Assembly: GCA_964349835.1 (NCBI GenBank)
Contig: CAYGID010000005.1
Coordinates: 1 to 64,000, forward strand
DNA from: JAQVSH01 sp964349835
Lineage (GTDB): Bacteria; Bacteroidota; Bacteroidia; Bacteroidales; UBA4181
Direction of reading: 5' to 3'
DNA length: 64,000 nucleotides
Shown here piece after piece: positions 42,077-50,629 of this stretch. The translations under genes and the position numbers were made by a program. The notes under the pieces are model-generated. The model was not told the DNA's origin. It was given only the letters and a program-made list of their open reading frames with translations, and did not search any database. How positions within the stretch are numbered: the first letter of the stretch is position 1; the number at the start of each line of letters is the position of its first letter.

Positions 42077-42643
42077 ATGGAAACAATCGTATTTTCAGGT
42101 ACTTTGAGAAAAGATGCCGGCATCAAAGCAGCTTTGAAACAGATGAGGAGCGAAAAATTAATTCCCTGTGTACTGTACGGAGGAAAGGAGAATGTGAATT
42201 TCTCGGCACCTGATACTGCGTTCCGCACGTTGTTGTACACCCCATTTTCGTATGTGGTAGACCTTACAATCGATGGAAAATCGTACAAGGCTCTCTTGAA
42301 GGACACGCAGTTTCATCCTGTTTCGGATGAGCTTCTGCATGCCGACTTCTATGAAATTAACGAAACCAAACCGATCGTAGTAAACGTCCCCCTCAAGGTG
42401 GTTGGCGTGTCGGAAGGCGTTAAGGCCGGTGGAAAGCTTGTTGTTGTTAAGAGGAAAGTGGCCGTTAAAGGGCTTTTAAACCAGATTCCTCAAGAGATTG
42501 AGGTTGATGTAACCCCTCTGGGTCTCGACAAAACCCTGCGTGCCGGCGATCTCCAGATCGAGAATGTTCAGGTTCTGGAAACTCCTGCTACTCCTGTTAT
42601 CAGTATCCGTTCTACCCGAGCCAGCAAATCGGCCGAGAAGTAG
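42077..42643 (+). CDS. rplY: 50S ribosomal protein L25/general stress protein Ctc
   Basis: A 188-residue long-form L25 (CTC type), a 5S-rRNA-binding ribosomal protein. The N-terminal L25 beta-barrel includes GTLRKDAGIKAALKQMRSEK and VLYGGKENV; HPVSDELLHADFYEI is the conserved signature before the C-terminal CTC domain (VNVPLKVVGVSEGVKAGGKL). A short basic tail ends it. pth follows 18 bases downstream, the usual Bacteroidota order. Confidence 0.95.
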   Translation: METIVFSGTLRKDAGIKAALKQMRSEKLIPCVLYGGKENVNFSAPDTAFRTLLYTPFSYVVDLTIDGKSYKALLKDTQFHPVSDELLHADFYEINETKPIVVNVPLKVVGVSEGVKAGGKLVVVKRKVAVKGLLNQIPQEIEVDVTPLGLDKTLRAGDLQIENVQVLETPATPVISIRSTRASKSAEK

Positions 42644-42661
42644 TAATTCCCTCACTTCGCT

Positions 42662-43240
42662 ATGAAGTATTTGATTACAGGCCTCGGGAATATTGGGCCG
42701 GAGTATGAAAATACCCGTCATAATATAGGTTTTAACGTGTTGGATGCCTTTCAGGCATCCAATGTCGTTTTTACCCCCATGCGTTATGGTTCGGTGGCCG
42801 AAACCCGATTCAAAGGGAAAACACTGATTCTGCTGAAGCCTTCCACCTTCATGAATCTGAGCGGGAACGCGGTTCAATATTGGCTCCGAAAGGAGAACAT
42901 TCCGCTCGAAAATCTGCTGGTGGTGGTCGACGACCTGGCTCTTCCTTTGGGGACACTCCGGTTGCGTCCGGGTGGTAGCCACGGGGGGCACAACGGATTA
43001 AACCATATTGAGACCTTATTGGGCACACAAGCCTATGCTCGTCTTCGCTTTGGCATTGGGAATGGTTTCCGCAGAGGGGGCCAGATTGATTATGTGTTAG
43101 GACGATGGTCGAAGGAGGAGAGCAATCTGCTGCCTCCGCTGATTGAGCAGTCGCGAGCCATCATTGAAAGTTTTACTACGCAGGGTTTGCAGCGCACCAT
43201 GAATCTTTTCAATCAACAAAAGGCAGATCCCGAGGTATGA
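42662..43240 (+). CDS. pth: Peptidyl-tRNA hydrolase
   Basis: A 192-residue Pth, which recycles tRNA by cleaving peptidyl-tRNA released from ribosomes. It begins KYLITGLGNIGPEYENTRHN with the catalytic His20 and the conserved Asn10, followed by LKPSTFMNLSGNAV, VVDDLALPLGTLRLRPGGSH and GHNGLNHIE. Length is typical. Its stop overlaps the next gene's start (ATGA). Confidence 0.97.
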   Translation: MKYLITGLGNIGPEYENTRHNIGFNVLDAFQASNVVFTPMRYGSVAETRFKGKTLILLKPSTFMNLSGNAVQYWLRKENIPLENLLVVVDDLALPLGTLRLRPGGSHGGHNGLNHIETLLGTQAYARLRFGIGNGFRRGGQIDYVLGRWSKEESNLLPPLIEQSRAIIESFTTQGLQRTMNLFNQQKADPEV

Positions 43241-43626
43241 TTGAGCGTTTAGCAGCGGTGCGTGCCGATAAGTTCTTGTGGGTTGTGAGGCTCTTTAAAA
43301 CCCGAACGCTGGCTGCGGAAGCCTGCGAGAAGGGAGTTGTTCGCGTGGGCGGACAGACAGTGAAACCCTCCAGAATGTTTAAGGTGGGCGAGGTTTTTAC
43401 CCTTCGGCGCCCCCCGGTGCTCTTTACCTACAAAGTGTTGGCCTTGGGTACAAGTCGGCTGCCGGCTTCGAGAGTTGCCGAGTTTCTGGCCGACCAGACC
43501 CCTCCTGAGGAGCTCGCAAAGCGGGAGATACTTGCTATAGAGGCCTTTGCTGTGCGCGATCGCGGTGCCGGAAGACCCACCAAGCGCGAGCGTCGTGATC
43601 TGGATCGATTGCATGATGAAATCTAA
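43237..43626 (+). CDS. S4-domain RNA-binding protein (HslR/Hsp15-like)
   Basis: A 129-residue protein with an S4 RNA-binding domain at the start (VRADKFLWVVRLFKTRTLAAEACEKGVVRVGGQTVKPSRMFKVGE) and a basic C-terminal tail (GRPTKRERRDLDRLHDEI). This matches the HslR/Hsp15 family, whose E. coli member rescues stalled 50S-nascent-chain-tRNA complexes. The four-base overlap with pth supports a shared role in clearing stalled translation. Confidence 0.9.
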   Translation: MIERLAAVRADKFLWVVRLFKTRTLAAEACEKGVVRVGGQTVKPSRMFKVGEVFTLRRPPVLFTYKVLALGTSRLPASRVAEFLADQTPPEELAKREILAIEAFAVRDRGAGRPTKRERRDLDRLHDEI

Positions 43627-43638
43627 GAGAAGAAGCGT

Positions 43639-44172
43639 ATGCTGATTGCCCGCGAAAAATATAATACCAACATCATTGAGTATCTGCTCTATATGTGGCA
43701 GATAGAAGATCTTATACGTGCTAAGGGGTTAGATCCGGTTCGCATTGAAAAAGAGATTGTTGCAGGCTACCGCCAATCTTCTGAAGAGATGCAGAAGATT
43801 TCGGAGTGGTACCGTTCGCTGGCAGAACGGATGCAACACGAAGAGTTGAGCCGGCAAGGTCATCTTGTTTCTCTGAATCGGCTGGTGGAGGAGTTAAACG
43901 ATTTGCACCTCAATCTGCTGAACGATTTTCATGACGCGACATATACCGAGCTATACGGATGGGCCAAAGAATCGATTAAAGCCTTAAAGCAGAAGAGCGG
44001 GCAACCTGGCATGCTGGAGGTGGAGGCCTGTTTGCAGGGTCTGTACGGATTGTTGTTGATGCGGCTGCAGAAACGAGAAGTGAGCTCCGAAACGCTTGAA
44101 TCACTCTCAACTTTCAGCCATCTGTTGGCTCACCTGAATCTCCGCTATTTTTCGCTGTGCCGTAAGGCGTAG
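43639..44172 (+). CDS. DUF4924 family protein
   Basis: A 177-residue all-helical protein. The N-terminus (IAREKYNTNIIEYLLYMWQIEDLIRAKGLD) matches the DUF4924 family, which I know only from Bacteroidota. No signal peptide, membrane segment or catalytic motif is visible. It lies 12 bases after the S4-domain gene, so it is probably in the rplY-pth transcript. Function is unknown. Confidence 0.8.
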   Translation: MLIAREKYNTNIIEYLLYMWQIEDLIRAKGLDPVRIEKEIVAGYRQSSEEMQKISEWYRSLAERMQHEELSRQGHLVSLNRLVEELNDLHLNLLNDFHDATYTELYGWAKESIKALKQKSGQPGMLEVEACLQGLYGLLLMRLQKREVSSETLESLSTFSHLLAHLNLRYFSLCRKA

Positions 44173-44178
44173 CCTACG

Positions 44179-45216
44179 CTATTTCGCAGCCGGTACCTTC
44201 GGTGTATAGGGTTCACGCAATCTTTTACTGAGCAGTCGGGTTGGAATCAGATCTCTTGGATTTTTCAGATTCAACGCAAAGGTGATGTTCATGGATTGCA
44301 TCCACTGGAATTTGGGCGATTTTTTGTCGATTTTTACATCGTTGTCGTAGGCCCCCATAAAGGTTACTTTGGTCGACATTACCTGGTTAATGGGCATGTC
44401 TAAACGAACGGAGAACTCCACATCGACATTTTTTGGTTCCTCTTTGTAGTTCGAAAAGAAATCGGCCCGAAAATCGAGGTTTACATTCTGGGCCATTCTC
44501 CTTTTATAGGTTACAGTGGCTCCGCCTCCCCACTCATATCTTTTCCGAGCCCCATACTCAATCCCGTCTTCGTTTTTTTTAATCTCCATGCCGTATCGCT
44601 TTTGCAAGGCAAGTAGGTCGGAGTTTACGAAGGTAGCCTTACCCATAAAGGGTGCGCCCAGAAGTGAGATCTGCGAGTTGGGTTTGTAGTCGAGACCAAT
44701 CTTCACAAACAGATATCCGGGTACCATAAAGTCGGATACCCGTACGGTATCTTTTCCATAGGAGTAGCCGGGAGCAAACTGACTCTTCAGATTCGATGCA
44801 ACCGAATAGAAGAGTTTGCGCGAGATGGCATAGTTAATTTTGGTGTTAAACTCAAATCGGTCTTCCAGTTTGGTAAAGGCGGTCTTTTTGTAGATACGCC
44901 CAAAGGCCCCCGAAAAGAGGTTTTCCCAGGTGACTCTCCGTTTCTTGTAGTTAATGTACCAGTCGAGTGAGACAGTACCGGCAGCCGAATTCTCACCTCC
45001 TCCGGCCCAATTGTGATACGACCCTTGTGCGATACCCAGGTTGGCCGATCCGCCCTGCGTCCAGGCAATACTGTCGCCGCCGGTGTGGAGGGCTGTGACC
45101 CGCGCTTTTACGGCCGTATTGGCTGCATTCTGGATGGCAATTCTATCTTGTTGTGCCGATATAGGCAAAGTAAGAGAGAGCAATGCGGATACAATAAGCA
45201 GAATACGGATCTTCAT
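44179..45216 (-). CDS. DUF3078 outer-membrane-type protein
   Basis: A 345-residue secreted protein with a signal peptide (MKIRILLIVSALLSLTLPISAQQ) and a sequence rich in alternating, aromatic beta strands (TQGGSANLGIAQGSYHNWAGGGENSAAGT, WENLFSGAFGRIYKKTAFTK). The NWAGGGENS segment marks the DUF3078 family of Bacteroidota, which look like outer-membrane beta-barrels. Function is unknown. ATG 45216 is preferred because it starts the signal peptide. It lies 50 bases after yebC and may be cotranscribed with it. Confidence 0.82.
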   Translation of the reverse strand: MKIRILLIVSALLSLTLPISAQQDRIAIQNAANTAVKARVTALHTGGDSIAWTQGGSANLGIAQGSYHNWAGGGENSAAGTVSLDWYINYKKRRVTWENLFSGAFGRIYKKTAFTKLEDRFEFNTKINYAISRKLFYSVASNLKSQFAPGYSYGKDTVRVSDFMVPGYLFVKIGLDYKPNSQISLLGAPFMGKATFVNSDLLALQKRYGMEIKKNEDGIEYGARKRYEWGGGATVTYKRRMAQNVNLDFRADFFSNYKEEPKNVDVEFSVRLDMPINQVMSTKVTFMGAYDNDVKIDKKSPKFQWMQSMNITFALNLKNPRDLIPTRLLSKRLREPYTPKVPAAK

Positions 45217-45266
45217 GTCGGGTAGGCTTAAGTAAAAAGAAAGGATCCGCAAAAACGATACCAAAA

Positions 45267-46010
45267 TCAGGCATCCATCTTCTCGACTATCTCTTCGGTG
45301 ACCTCGAGGTTATGATATACGTTCTGAATGTCATCGTCTTCCTCAAAAAGTTCTACCATACGCAACACCTTCAAGGCATCGTCAACCGGAAGGCTTTTGG
45401 TTTCGATAGGAATTCGCTGCAGTTCGGCGTTTTCGGCCTCAATGCCTAACTCTTCCAGTTTGCGCTGTACCGCGGCAAAACTTTCGACCGGGGTGGTGAT
45501 GATAAAGTTTTCGTCGGTCTCCTCAAAATCATCGACACCCGCGTCGATAATCTCCATCTGGAGTTCGTCGGCATCCCGATTGCCCTTTTGCAGCGTGATA
45601 ACCCCTTTGCGTTCGAACAGGAAGGCAACACAGCCGTTGGTACCCAGGCTGCCGCCTCTCTTGTTAAAGAGCGCACGCACGTTACTTACCGTGCGCATAG
45701 TGTTGTCGGTAAGACACTCAATAAAGAGTGCAATGCCGCTGGGTGCAAATCCTTCGTAAGTCACCTCCGCCAGGGAGGTGTTGTCTTTTTCGGCCTTTGA
45801 GAGGGCTCTTACAATGTTGTCCTTGGGCATGTTGGCCCCTCGCGCGTTATTGAGGGCAAGCCGTAGGCGGGCATTTCCATCGGGATCGGAGCCACCATCC
45901 TTAACAGCAACAGTTATCTCTTTAACAATCCGGGAGAAGATCTTCGACCGCTTGGCATCGATTGCTCCCTTCTTGCGTTTAATGGTCGACCATTTATTGT
46001 GTCCGGACAT
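45267..46010 (-). CDS. YebC/PmpR family regulatory or translation-assisting protein
   Basis: A 247-residue YebC/TACO1-family protein. It starts MSGHNKWSTIKRKKGAIDAKR, the invariant family opening, and has GGSDPDGNARLRLALNNARGANMPKDNI and YEGFAPSGIALFIECLTDN. Members were described as transcriptional regulators, and recent work on relatives points to relief of ribosome stalling. It is 12 bases from efp on the same strand, which fits a translation role; that link is inference. Confidence 0.95.
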   Translation of the reverse strand: MSGHNKWSTIKRKKGAIDAKRSKIFSRIVKEITVAVKDGGSDPDGNARLRLALNNARGANMPKDNIVRALSKAEKDNTSLAEVTYEGFAPSGIALFIECLTDNTMRTVSNVRALFNKRGGSLGTNGCVAFLFERKGVITLQKGNRDADELQMEIIDAGVDDFEETDENFIITTPVESFAAVQRKLEELGIEAENAELQRIPIETKSLPVDDALKVLRMVELFEEDDDIQNVYHNLEVTEEIVEKMDA

Positions 46011-46022
46011 AGCGTAAGCAGA

Positions 46023-46589
46023 TTATTTCACTCTTTCGTAGTAGGTGCAATCGCGCGTATCGATTCGAATGGTTTCGCCCTGTTCAATGAAGATGGGCAC
46101 ATTAATTACAGCTCCCGTTTCGAGGGTGGCCTGTTTCAAGGCGGTACTCGACGAAGTATCGCCCCTCACGCCCGGTTCGGCATAGGTAATGGTAAGCGCG
46201 ATAATCGGAGGCAGTTCGCAACTGAGGGGTGATTCGGTATCTACGTGATATACAACCTCTACATATTGTCCTTCCTTGAGGAATTGGGGGGCGTTAATCA
46301 ACTCCTTGCCCATGCTGATCTGCTCGAACGTTTCGTTGTGCATGAAATGGTAACCCAAGTCGTCGGAATACAAAAACTGGTAGGGCCGTCGCTCTACATT
46401 GGCTATATCTATCTTGACGCCCGAGTTAAAGGTGTTTTCGATGGTTTTTCCGGAGGTGAGGCTTTTCATTTTGGTGCGAACAAAAGCGCCTCCTTTGCCC
46501 GGTTTCACGTGTTGAAATTGCACTACGGTAAAAAGGTCGTTGTTAAACTCAATGCATAATCCGTTTTTGAGATCTGCTGTAGTTGCCAT
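46023..46589 (-). CDS. efp: Elongation factor P
   Basis: A 188-residue EF-P, which helps ribosomes make Pro-Pro bonds. The domain I loop tip HVKPGKGGAFVRTK has Lys32 as the potential modification site. VVYHVDTESPLSCELPPIIA and the C-terminal signature around GDTSSSTALKQATLETGAVINVPIFIEQGE are typical. ATG 46589 gives MATTADLKNG. No modification gene (epmA or similar) is in the window. Confidence 0.97.
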   Translation of the reverse strand: MATTADLKNGLCIEFNNDLFTVVQFQHVKPGKGGAFVRTKMKSLTSGKTIENTFNSGVKIDIANVERRPYQFLYSDDLGYHFMHNETFEQISMGKELINAPQFLKEGQYVEVVYHVDTESPLSCELPPIIALTITYAEPGVRGDTSSSTALKQATLETGAVINVPIFIEQGETIRIDTRDCTYYERVK

Positions 46590-46620
46590 ATAAAAAGGGT
46601 GTTTTGTGTATGAAAGAGTG

Positions 46621-46651
46621 CAAAAGTAGTAAAATCGCCATAGAATAGAAA
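46621..46651 (-). promoter_or_regulatory. Promoter of efp-yebC
   Basis: On the minus strand TTTC (46651-46648, one mismatch to TTTG), a 19-base spacer and TACTTTTG (46628-46621) fit the consensus. It is 31 bases before the efp start and indicates that efp can be expressed apart from the upstream regulator genes. Confidence 0.6.
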
Positions 46652-46663
46652 CCCCTTTCTTCT

Positions 46664-46679
46664 AAAAAGCCCCAAGGGC
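46664..46679 (-). terminator. Weak hairpin after the LuxR-type gene
   Basis: On the minus strand GCCC-TTG-GGGC is followed by TTTTTAG, about 11 bases past the regulator's stop codon. The 4-bp stem and 3-nt loop are short for a terminator, so this is tentative. Confidence 0.3.
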
Positions 46680-46689
46680 AAACCCGAAA

Positions 46690-47268
46690 TCAGAGTTCGT
46701 TGTATTCTGCCGATATATAGCCATTCATAATGGCATAGACCGTTAACCCCGATACCGTTTTAATCCCCAATTTGTGCATGATGTTTTTTCGGTGCGAAAT
46801 CACCGTATGCAGGCTGATGGAGAGTTTTTCGGCTATTTGCTTGTTCATGAATCCCTGAACTATGTAGAGGAGTACCTCCACTTCGCGGGCCGACAGCTCC
46901 TCCTGTGTGCTCTCTTTCTGGGGGGCAGGATCGAGGTTCAGCAACCACTGGCAGATGCGGTCTACCAAATCGCCCGGCGCAAGTCGGGTATCGAGGGTGT
47001 GTACAGGTCCTGTCTCGGAGGGGTAGCCGGGGGGGAGCAGAATAAGGGTTCTGCCCCGTCGCGGAAAGAAAAAGTCGTGGTAGAGGGTAAAAAATTCGGG
47101 CGAGGTGATAAAAATATGGAATGATTCAGTCTGATCGCTCTGTAGAAGGGCTGCGTTTTGAGAAAGTTCTACATGAGCCGGATTAAAATAATCGGTGAGG
47201 ATAGACTTAATACCCAAGGCTATCAGTGAATCGGCGTGAACTACCAGAACCTTTTGTTGCTGCAGCAT
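46690..47268 (-). CDS. LuxR-type regulator with degenerate receiver domain
   Basis: A 192-residue protein: a receiver-like N-terminal half (VLVVHADSLIALGIKSIL) and a C-terminal LuxR/NarL helix-turn-helix (LSAREVEVLLYIVQGFMNKQIAEKLSISLHTVISHRKNIMHKLGI). At the end of strand 3, where a response regulator has its phospho-accepting Asp, the sequence reads HIFITSPEF with no aspartate. Phosphorylation control is therefore unlikely, and it may respond by protein contact or be constitutive. It is 16 bases downstream of the hemerythrin-like gene, probably its functional partner. Confidence 0.85.
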   Translation of the reverse strand: MLQQQKVLVVHADSLIALGIKSILTDYFNPAHVELSQNAALLQSDQTESFHIFITSPEFFTLYHDFFFPRRGRTLILLPPGYPSETGPVHTLDTRLAPGDLVDRICQWLLNLDPAPQKESTQEELSAREVEVLLYIVQGFMNKQIAEKLSISLHTVISHRKNIMHKLGIKTVSGLTVYAIMNGYISAEYNEL

Positions 47269-47284
47269 AGATGAGGCGGTTTTT

Positions 47285-47998
47285 CTATTCTGTTTCTAAG
47301 ATTCTGCTTACCATAGGACAGAAAATCCGCGACCGGATTCTGTTTTGCTGGCGAAGATCCTCTTCAAGGCTGTCGAGCGAAAAAACAGTGGCATGCGCCA
47401 GATTGTCGTTAAAGGTGCCAGAAATATGGCGGATCAGAATGTTTTTTAAGTCGAATAGCGCCTCTTCCAGGGCCTCCGAATCGCTCTGTCGGTCGGGGCA
47501 CAAGCTCTTGGCACTCAGAGGCGGGAGCTCCACCCCCTTTTGGTTTGTTTCCCGGCAGCGTTCGAGTAATGCCGGGAAGAGAACCGAATTTTCGGCTTCG
47601 GCTCTTTCGACCAGATGTTTTTTTACCCGGGCAAATAAAACATGCACTGCGCCGGGGGTTTTGTTTTCGGGGCCGCACGATTGCAACAATGGTTCCAGGT
47701 GGTGTTCAATATTGGGAATCAGATATTTTACATAGTAATTGTTGGTCTTCATCAGATATTCCAGCATATCGGGAAGACGAAACGAGAGCATCTTCTTTTC
47801 GGGAAAATAGTCTTCGTAGAGGTGTGTGTTCAGAATGGCCAGCACAAAATCTACATCCAGCCCCTTTTCGGCGCAGAGAAATTGAATGCTCTTTTCGGCT
47901 GCGCCCAGCCGGATGCCGAATCGGTTGATAACCGGGATAAGCGAGAGATTGTTTAGAATCACGTCGCTCATTTTGGCCTGAGGAAGAAGGAGTGACAT
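47285..47998 (-). CDS. Hemerythrin-like domain protein
   Basis: A 237-residue helical protein resembling RIC/YtfE/ScdA-type di-iron proteins. Candidate metal ligands are H99/H100 (IPNIEHHLEPLL), H128 with E134/E136 (VKKHLVERAEAENSVLFP), H191 (LIRHISGTFND) and H202. The spacing of His and Glu along helices is as in the hemerythrin four-helix bundle. An extra ~80-residue N-terminal region contains VINRFGIRLG, similar to the ScdA_N-type domain. RIC proteins repair iron-sulfur clusters or respond to NO/O2; a sensing role with the downstream LuxR protein is inference. Confidence 0.75.
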   Translation of the reverse strand: MSLLLPQAKMSDVILNNLSLIPVINRFGIRLGAAEKSIQFLCAEKGLDVDFVLAILNTHLYEDYFPEKKMLSFRLPDMLEYLMKTNNYYVKYLIPNIEHHLEPLLQSCGPENKTPGAVHVLFARVKKHLVERAEAENSVLFPALLERCRETNQKGVELPPLSAKSLCPDRQSDSEALEEALFDLKNILIRHISGTFNDNLAHATVFSLDSLEEDLRQQNRIRSRIFCPMVSRILETE

Positions 47999-48013
47999 AG
48001 AGTAGAGCCGGTT

Positions 48014-48871
48014 TTATTCAAAAATAAGTCGGGGAGGGCTTCCAAGGCATTGCAACGATGAAAGGAGCTGTTTCCGTCCTGCAAACGATTCGGAGGCAAA
48101 GACAAGGGCTTTTCCCATAGAGTAGGTGGCAATTTCGACATGTTTGGCTTTCAGTGACGAACTGTTCAAGCGTGATAAGCCCGAAACGCTTGCTCTTAAC
48201 AGCGAGGTTGTGCCGGAGAGAACGGTTTTGGCAGAGGAGCCATTCTCTACCTCAATCACTTCGGCTTCGAAACGGGCATCAATCTCGGAAGAGGCGTAGT
48301 TGTATATCTGAACCCTATGAGCCAGAACCGGCATAGAACTGATCATCTTTGATGAGCTGCCCAGATTAAACAGTACATCTTCGGCAGTGATCACCTCGCC
48401 TGCCTGGAATATGGCTCCCGACATCAGCTCAACTAAGAGCTTTTGCGTGGCGAAGGGGGAGGCAATCCGAACCAGTGCCTTCTGCCGTGCCTTGATGACA
48501 TTCAGATGGCTTGTGGCCGTAATATAGACCCGCATCACCGTTGGATATGCGCTTTTTTTGGCGTTCGAAATCTCCAGTACGCCATTGGTTATAGGGGTTA
48601 GAATATAGGGAATGAGCCCCAGCGCTGATTCCACTTTGACCGAGGGTGCAGTTCCCTGTTCGATAATTACTTCGAAGGGGCCGTTCACGGTGATAGAGTG
48701 GAAATTTACCACATTTCTTTTTTCGGAGATAATAGCCTTGTCGTAATCGGCCATTGTCTTTGCCTTTCGGGTGGAGGCAATTTTCATGGCCTCTTCCGAC
48801 AGACCGGTTTGTGCCTGTAACGTTCCGGCAGCAAGCCATAACGAAAGCAACAGATAAAAGCGATTCTTCAT
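48014..48871 (-). CDS. DUF2807 (GIN-domain) secreted protein
   Basis: A 285-residue protein with a signal peptide (MKNRFYLLLSLWLAAGTLQAQ) and a repetitive beta structure. The segment FHSITVNGPFEVIIEQGTAPSVKVES is the typical start of the DUF2807/GIN domain, with later strands alternating short hydrophobics and small polar residues (LSGTTSLLRASVSGLSRLNSSSLKAKHVEI) as in a beta helix. It is presumably periplasmic or outer-surface. Function is unknown. It is 15 bases upstream of the hemerythrin-like gene. Confidence 0.85.
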   Translation of the reverse strand: MKNRFYLLLSLWLAAGTLQAQTGLSEEAMKIASTRKAKTMADYDKAIISEKRNVVNFHSITVNGPFEVIIEQGTAPSVKVESALGLIPYILTPITNGVLEISNAKKSAYPTVMRVYITATSHLNVIKARQKALVRIASPFATQKLLVELMSGAIFQAGEVITAEDVLFNLGSSSKMISSMPVLAHRVQIYNYASSEIDARFEAEVIEVENGSSAKTVLSGTTSLLRASVSGLSRLNSSSLKAKHVEIATYSMGKALVFASESFAGRKQLLSSLQCLGSPPRLIFE

Positions 48872-48899
48872 GCTGAGATATTTTGATGTTTATGATAAA

Positions 48900-49475
48900 T
48901 TAAGCCGGTGTGCTGATACGTTCCGATAAACGGGGCTCCGACCCCTTACTGAACACCGCAATCACATTTTTTATGGAGGGCAGCCCCACCTCTTCGAGCC
49001 TAATCTCTTCGGGTCGCATAAAGAGGATCGAATCCACATCGTCGTCGGCTCTAAGCTTAGAGAAATCGGTTACAGTGCAAATATACACCAGATCGGTGGT
49101 AAAGTAGATAAGATTATTAAAGAGGTAGCGGTTAGGAAACGATCCAAAATAGGTGAGCGCATCAACCTCCAAATGCAGCTCCTCCCGGATCTCTCTCACG
49201 ACTGCTGTTTCGGCCGTCTCCTCGGGATTGACAAAGCCTCCGGGAAGATCGAGTGTTCCTTTTGCCGGTTCGAGGGCGCGGCGGGTTAACAGCAACTCCC
49301 CGGCAGGGTTCACAATCAGAGCCACTACAGCCGAAGAGCCATTTATGTAAAAGAGCCGATTACAGGCAGTGCACCGATGGCAAAAGCGGCTTTTCTCGGC
49401 AAAGCCGGCCGACCCGCAAAAGGGGCAGAACTTGAATTGTTGGCTTGGATAAAACGCTTCGGAGGGATTTTGCAT
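48900..49475 (-). CDS. Nudix hydrolase with zinc ribbon
   Basis: A 191-residue protein. An N-terminal zinc ribbon (FCPFCG and FCHRCTACN; C17, C20, C32, C35, C38) is followed by the Nudix box in GGFVNPEETAETAVVREIR then EELHL (G-x5-E-x7-REUxEE pattern, the final Gly replaced by His). The layout is NudC-like but the NudC-specific SQPWPFPxS motif is absent, so it is probably a nucleotide-diphosphate hydrolase of unknown substrate. It starts 12 bases after the epimerase stop. Confidence 0.88.
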   Translation of the reverse strand: MQNPSEAFYPSQQFKFCPFCGSAGFAEKSRFCHRCTACNRLFYINGSSAVVALIVNPAGELLLTRRALEPAKGTLDLPGGFVNPEETAETAVVREIREELHLEVDALTYFGSFPNRYLFNNLIYFTTDLVYICTVTDFSKLRADDDVDSILFMRPEEIRLEEVGLPSIKNVIAVFSKGSEPRLSERISTPA

Positions 49476-49487
49476 GGATGGCTCAGA

Positions 49488-50531
49488 TTAAGCGTAGTAA
49501 CGGCCGAACCACTTCACAAACCGTGCCACACCTTCGTTTACAGAGATTGCAGGCCGATAACCCAGCTGTGCCGTGGTTTCCGAAATGTCGGAACAGGTTC
49601 GGAGTACATCGCCCGGCTGAAGGGGCAGAAACTGGCAGAGAGCCTTGGCTCCCAGCTCTTTTTCGAGCGCATGGATAAAATCCATCAGCTGCACCGGATG
49701 GGCATTCCCCAGATTGTAAATGCGGTAGGGCGCGCTCGAACTGGCCGGATCGGGATCCTCGCTGTTCCACATGGGGTTTGGGGTGGCCGGATGGTCGATT
49801 GCCAGCAGAACCCCCGAAATAATGTCGTCTATATAGGTAAAGTCGCGAACCATCTCGCCGTTATTAAACACCTTAATGGGTTTTCCTTCAGAAATGGCAT
49901 GTGCAAAGAGGCTGGGTGCCATATCGGGTCGGCCCCAGGGGCCGTAAACGGTAAAAAAGCGCAGACCCGTGGTGGGGATTCCAAAGAGATGACTATAGGT
50001 GTGAGCCATCAGTTCGTTGCTTTTTTTGGTAGCCGCGTAGAGGCTGGCGGGGTGGTCGACACCTTGCGAAACCGAGAAGGAGGGTTGCCGGTGAATACCG
50101 TACACGCTGCTCGAACTGGCGTACACCAGATGGTTGGGGCGGAAGTAACGGCAGGCCTCCAAGAGGTTTCCAAAGCCCACCAGGTTGCTTTGGATGTAGG
50201 CTCCGGGATTCTCGAGCGAGTAACGTACCCCCGCCTGAGCAGCCAGGTGACATACTGCGTTGAACTGCTCCGAAGCAAAGAGTTGCATAAGCGCTTCGCT
50301 ATTTTCCAGATCGGACCAGAGAAAACGAAACCGGGCCACTCCGGTAGTCATTTGTCCCTTCGACAGGGTTTCGGCTGCGATCCCGAGCTCTTGTAATCGG
50401 CTGTATTTGAGTGAAACAGGGTAGTAATGGTTCAGGTTATCGAATCCCACCACCTCGTCGCCTCTTTGCAGAAGGGCTTTTACAAGGTGAAATCCGATGA
50501 AGCCTGCAGCACCGGTAACCAGTATCTTCAT
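49488..50531 (-). CDS. NAD-dependent sugar epimerase (UDP-glucuronate 4-epimerase-like)
   Basis: A 347-residue extended short-chain dehydrogenase. The NAD-binding motif is ILVTGAAGFIGFHLVKALL, the catalytic Ser/Tyr/Lys set is seen as YASSSSVYG and SLYAATKKSNE (YxxxK), and RFFTVYGPWGRPDMA plus RDFTYIDDI are the hallmarks of the UDP-glucuronate 4-epimerase (CapI/LspL) subgroup. It supplies activated sugars for surface polysaccharide. ATG 50531 fits the start of the Rossmann fold. It is the first gene of a likely operon with the Nudix, DUF2807 and regulator genes. Confidence 0.88.
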   Translation of the reverse strand: MKILVTGAAGFIGFHLVKALLQRGDEVVGFDNLNHYYPVSLKYSRLQELGIAAETLSKGQMTTGVARFRFLWSDLENSEALMQLFASEQFNAVCHLAAQAGVRYSLENPGAYIQSNLVGFGNLLEACRYFRPNHLVYASSSSVYGIHRQPSFSVSQGVDHPASLYAATKKSNELMAHTYSHLFGIPTTGLRFFTVYGPWGRPDMAPSLFAHAISEGKPIKVFNNGEMVRDFTYIDDIISGVLLAIDHPATPNPMWNSEDPDPASSSAPYRIYNLGNAHPVQLMDFIHALEKELGAKALCQFLPLQPGDVLRTCSDISETTAQLGYRPAISVNEGVARFVKWFGRYYA

Positions 50532-50576
50532 AACAAATCGAAAAGAGATTGAGGGGCGGTAATGCCCTCTGCTTCG

Positions 50577-50584
50577 CAAAGGTA
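50577..50584 (-). promoter_or_regulatory. Candidate -7 box for the epimerase operon
   Basis: TACCTTTG on the minus strand matches TAnnTTTG, 45 bases before the epimerase start. No TTTG is seen at the -33 spacing. Confidence 0.5.
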
Positions 50585-50629
50585 AAGAAATGGCGTGGCT
50601 AATTGCTATTAAAGCCCGACCCTTTTTAC

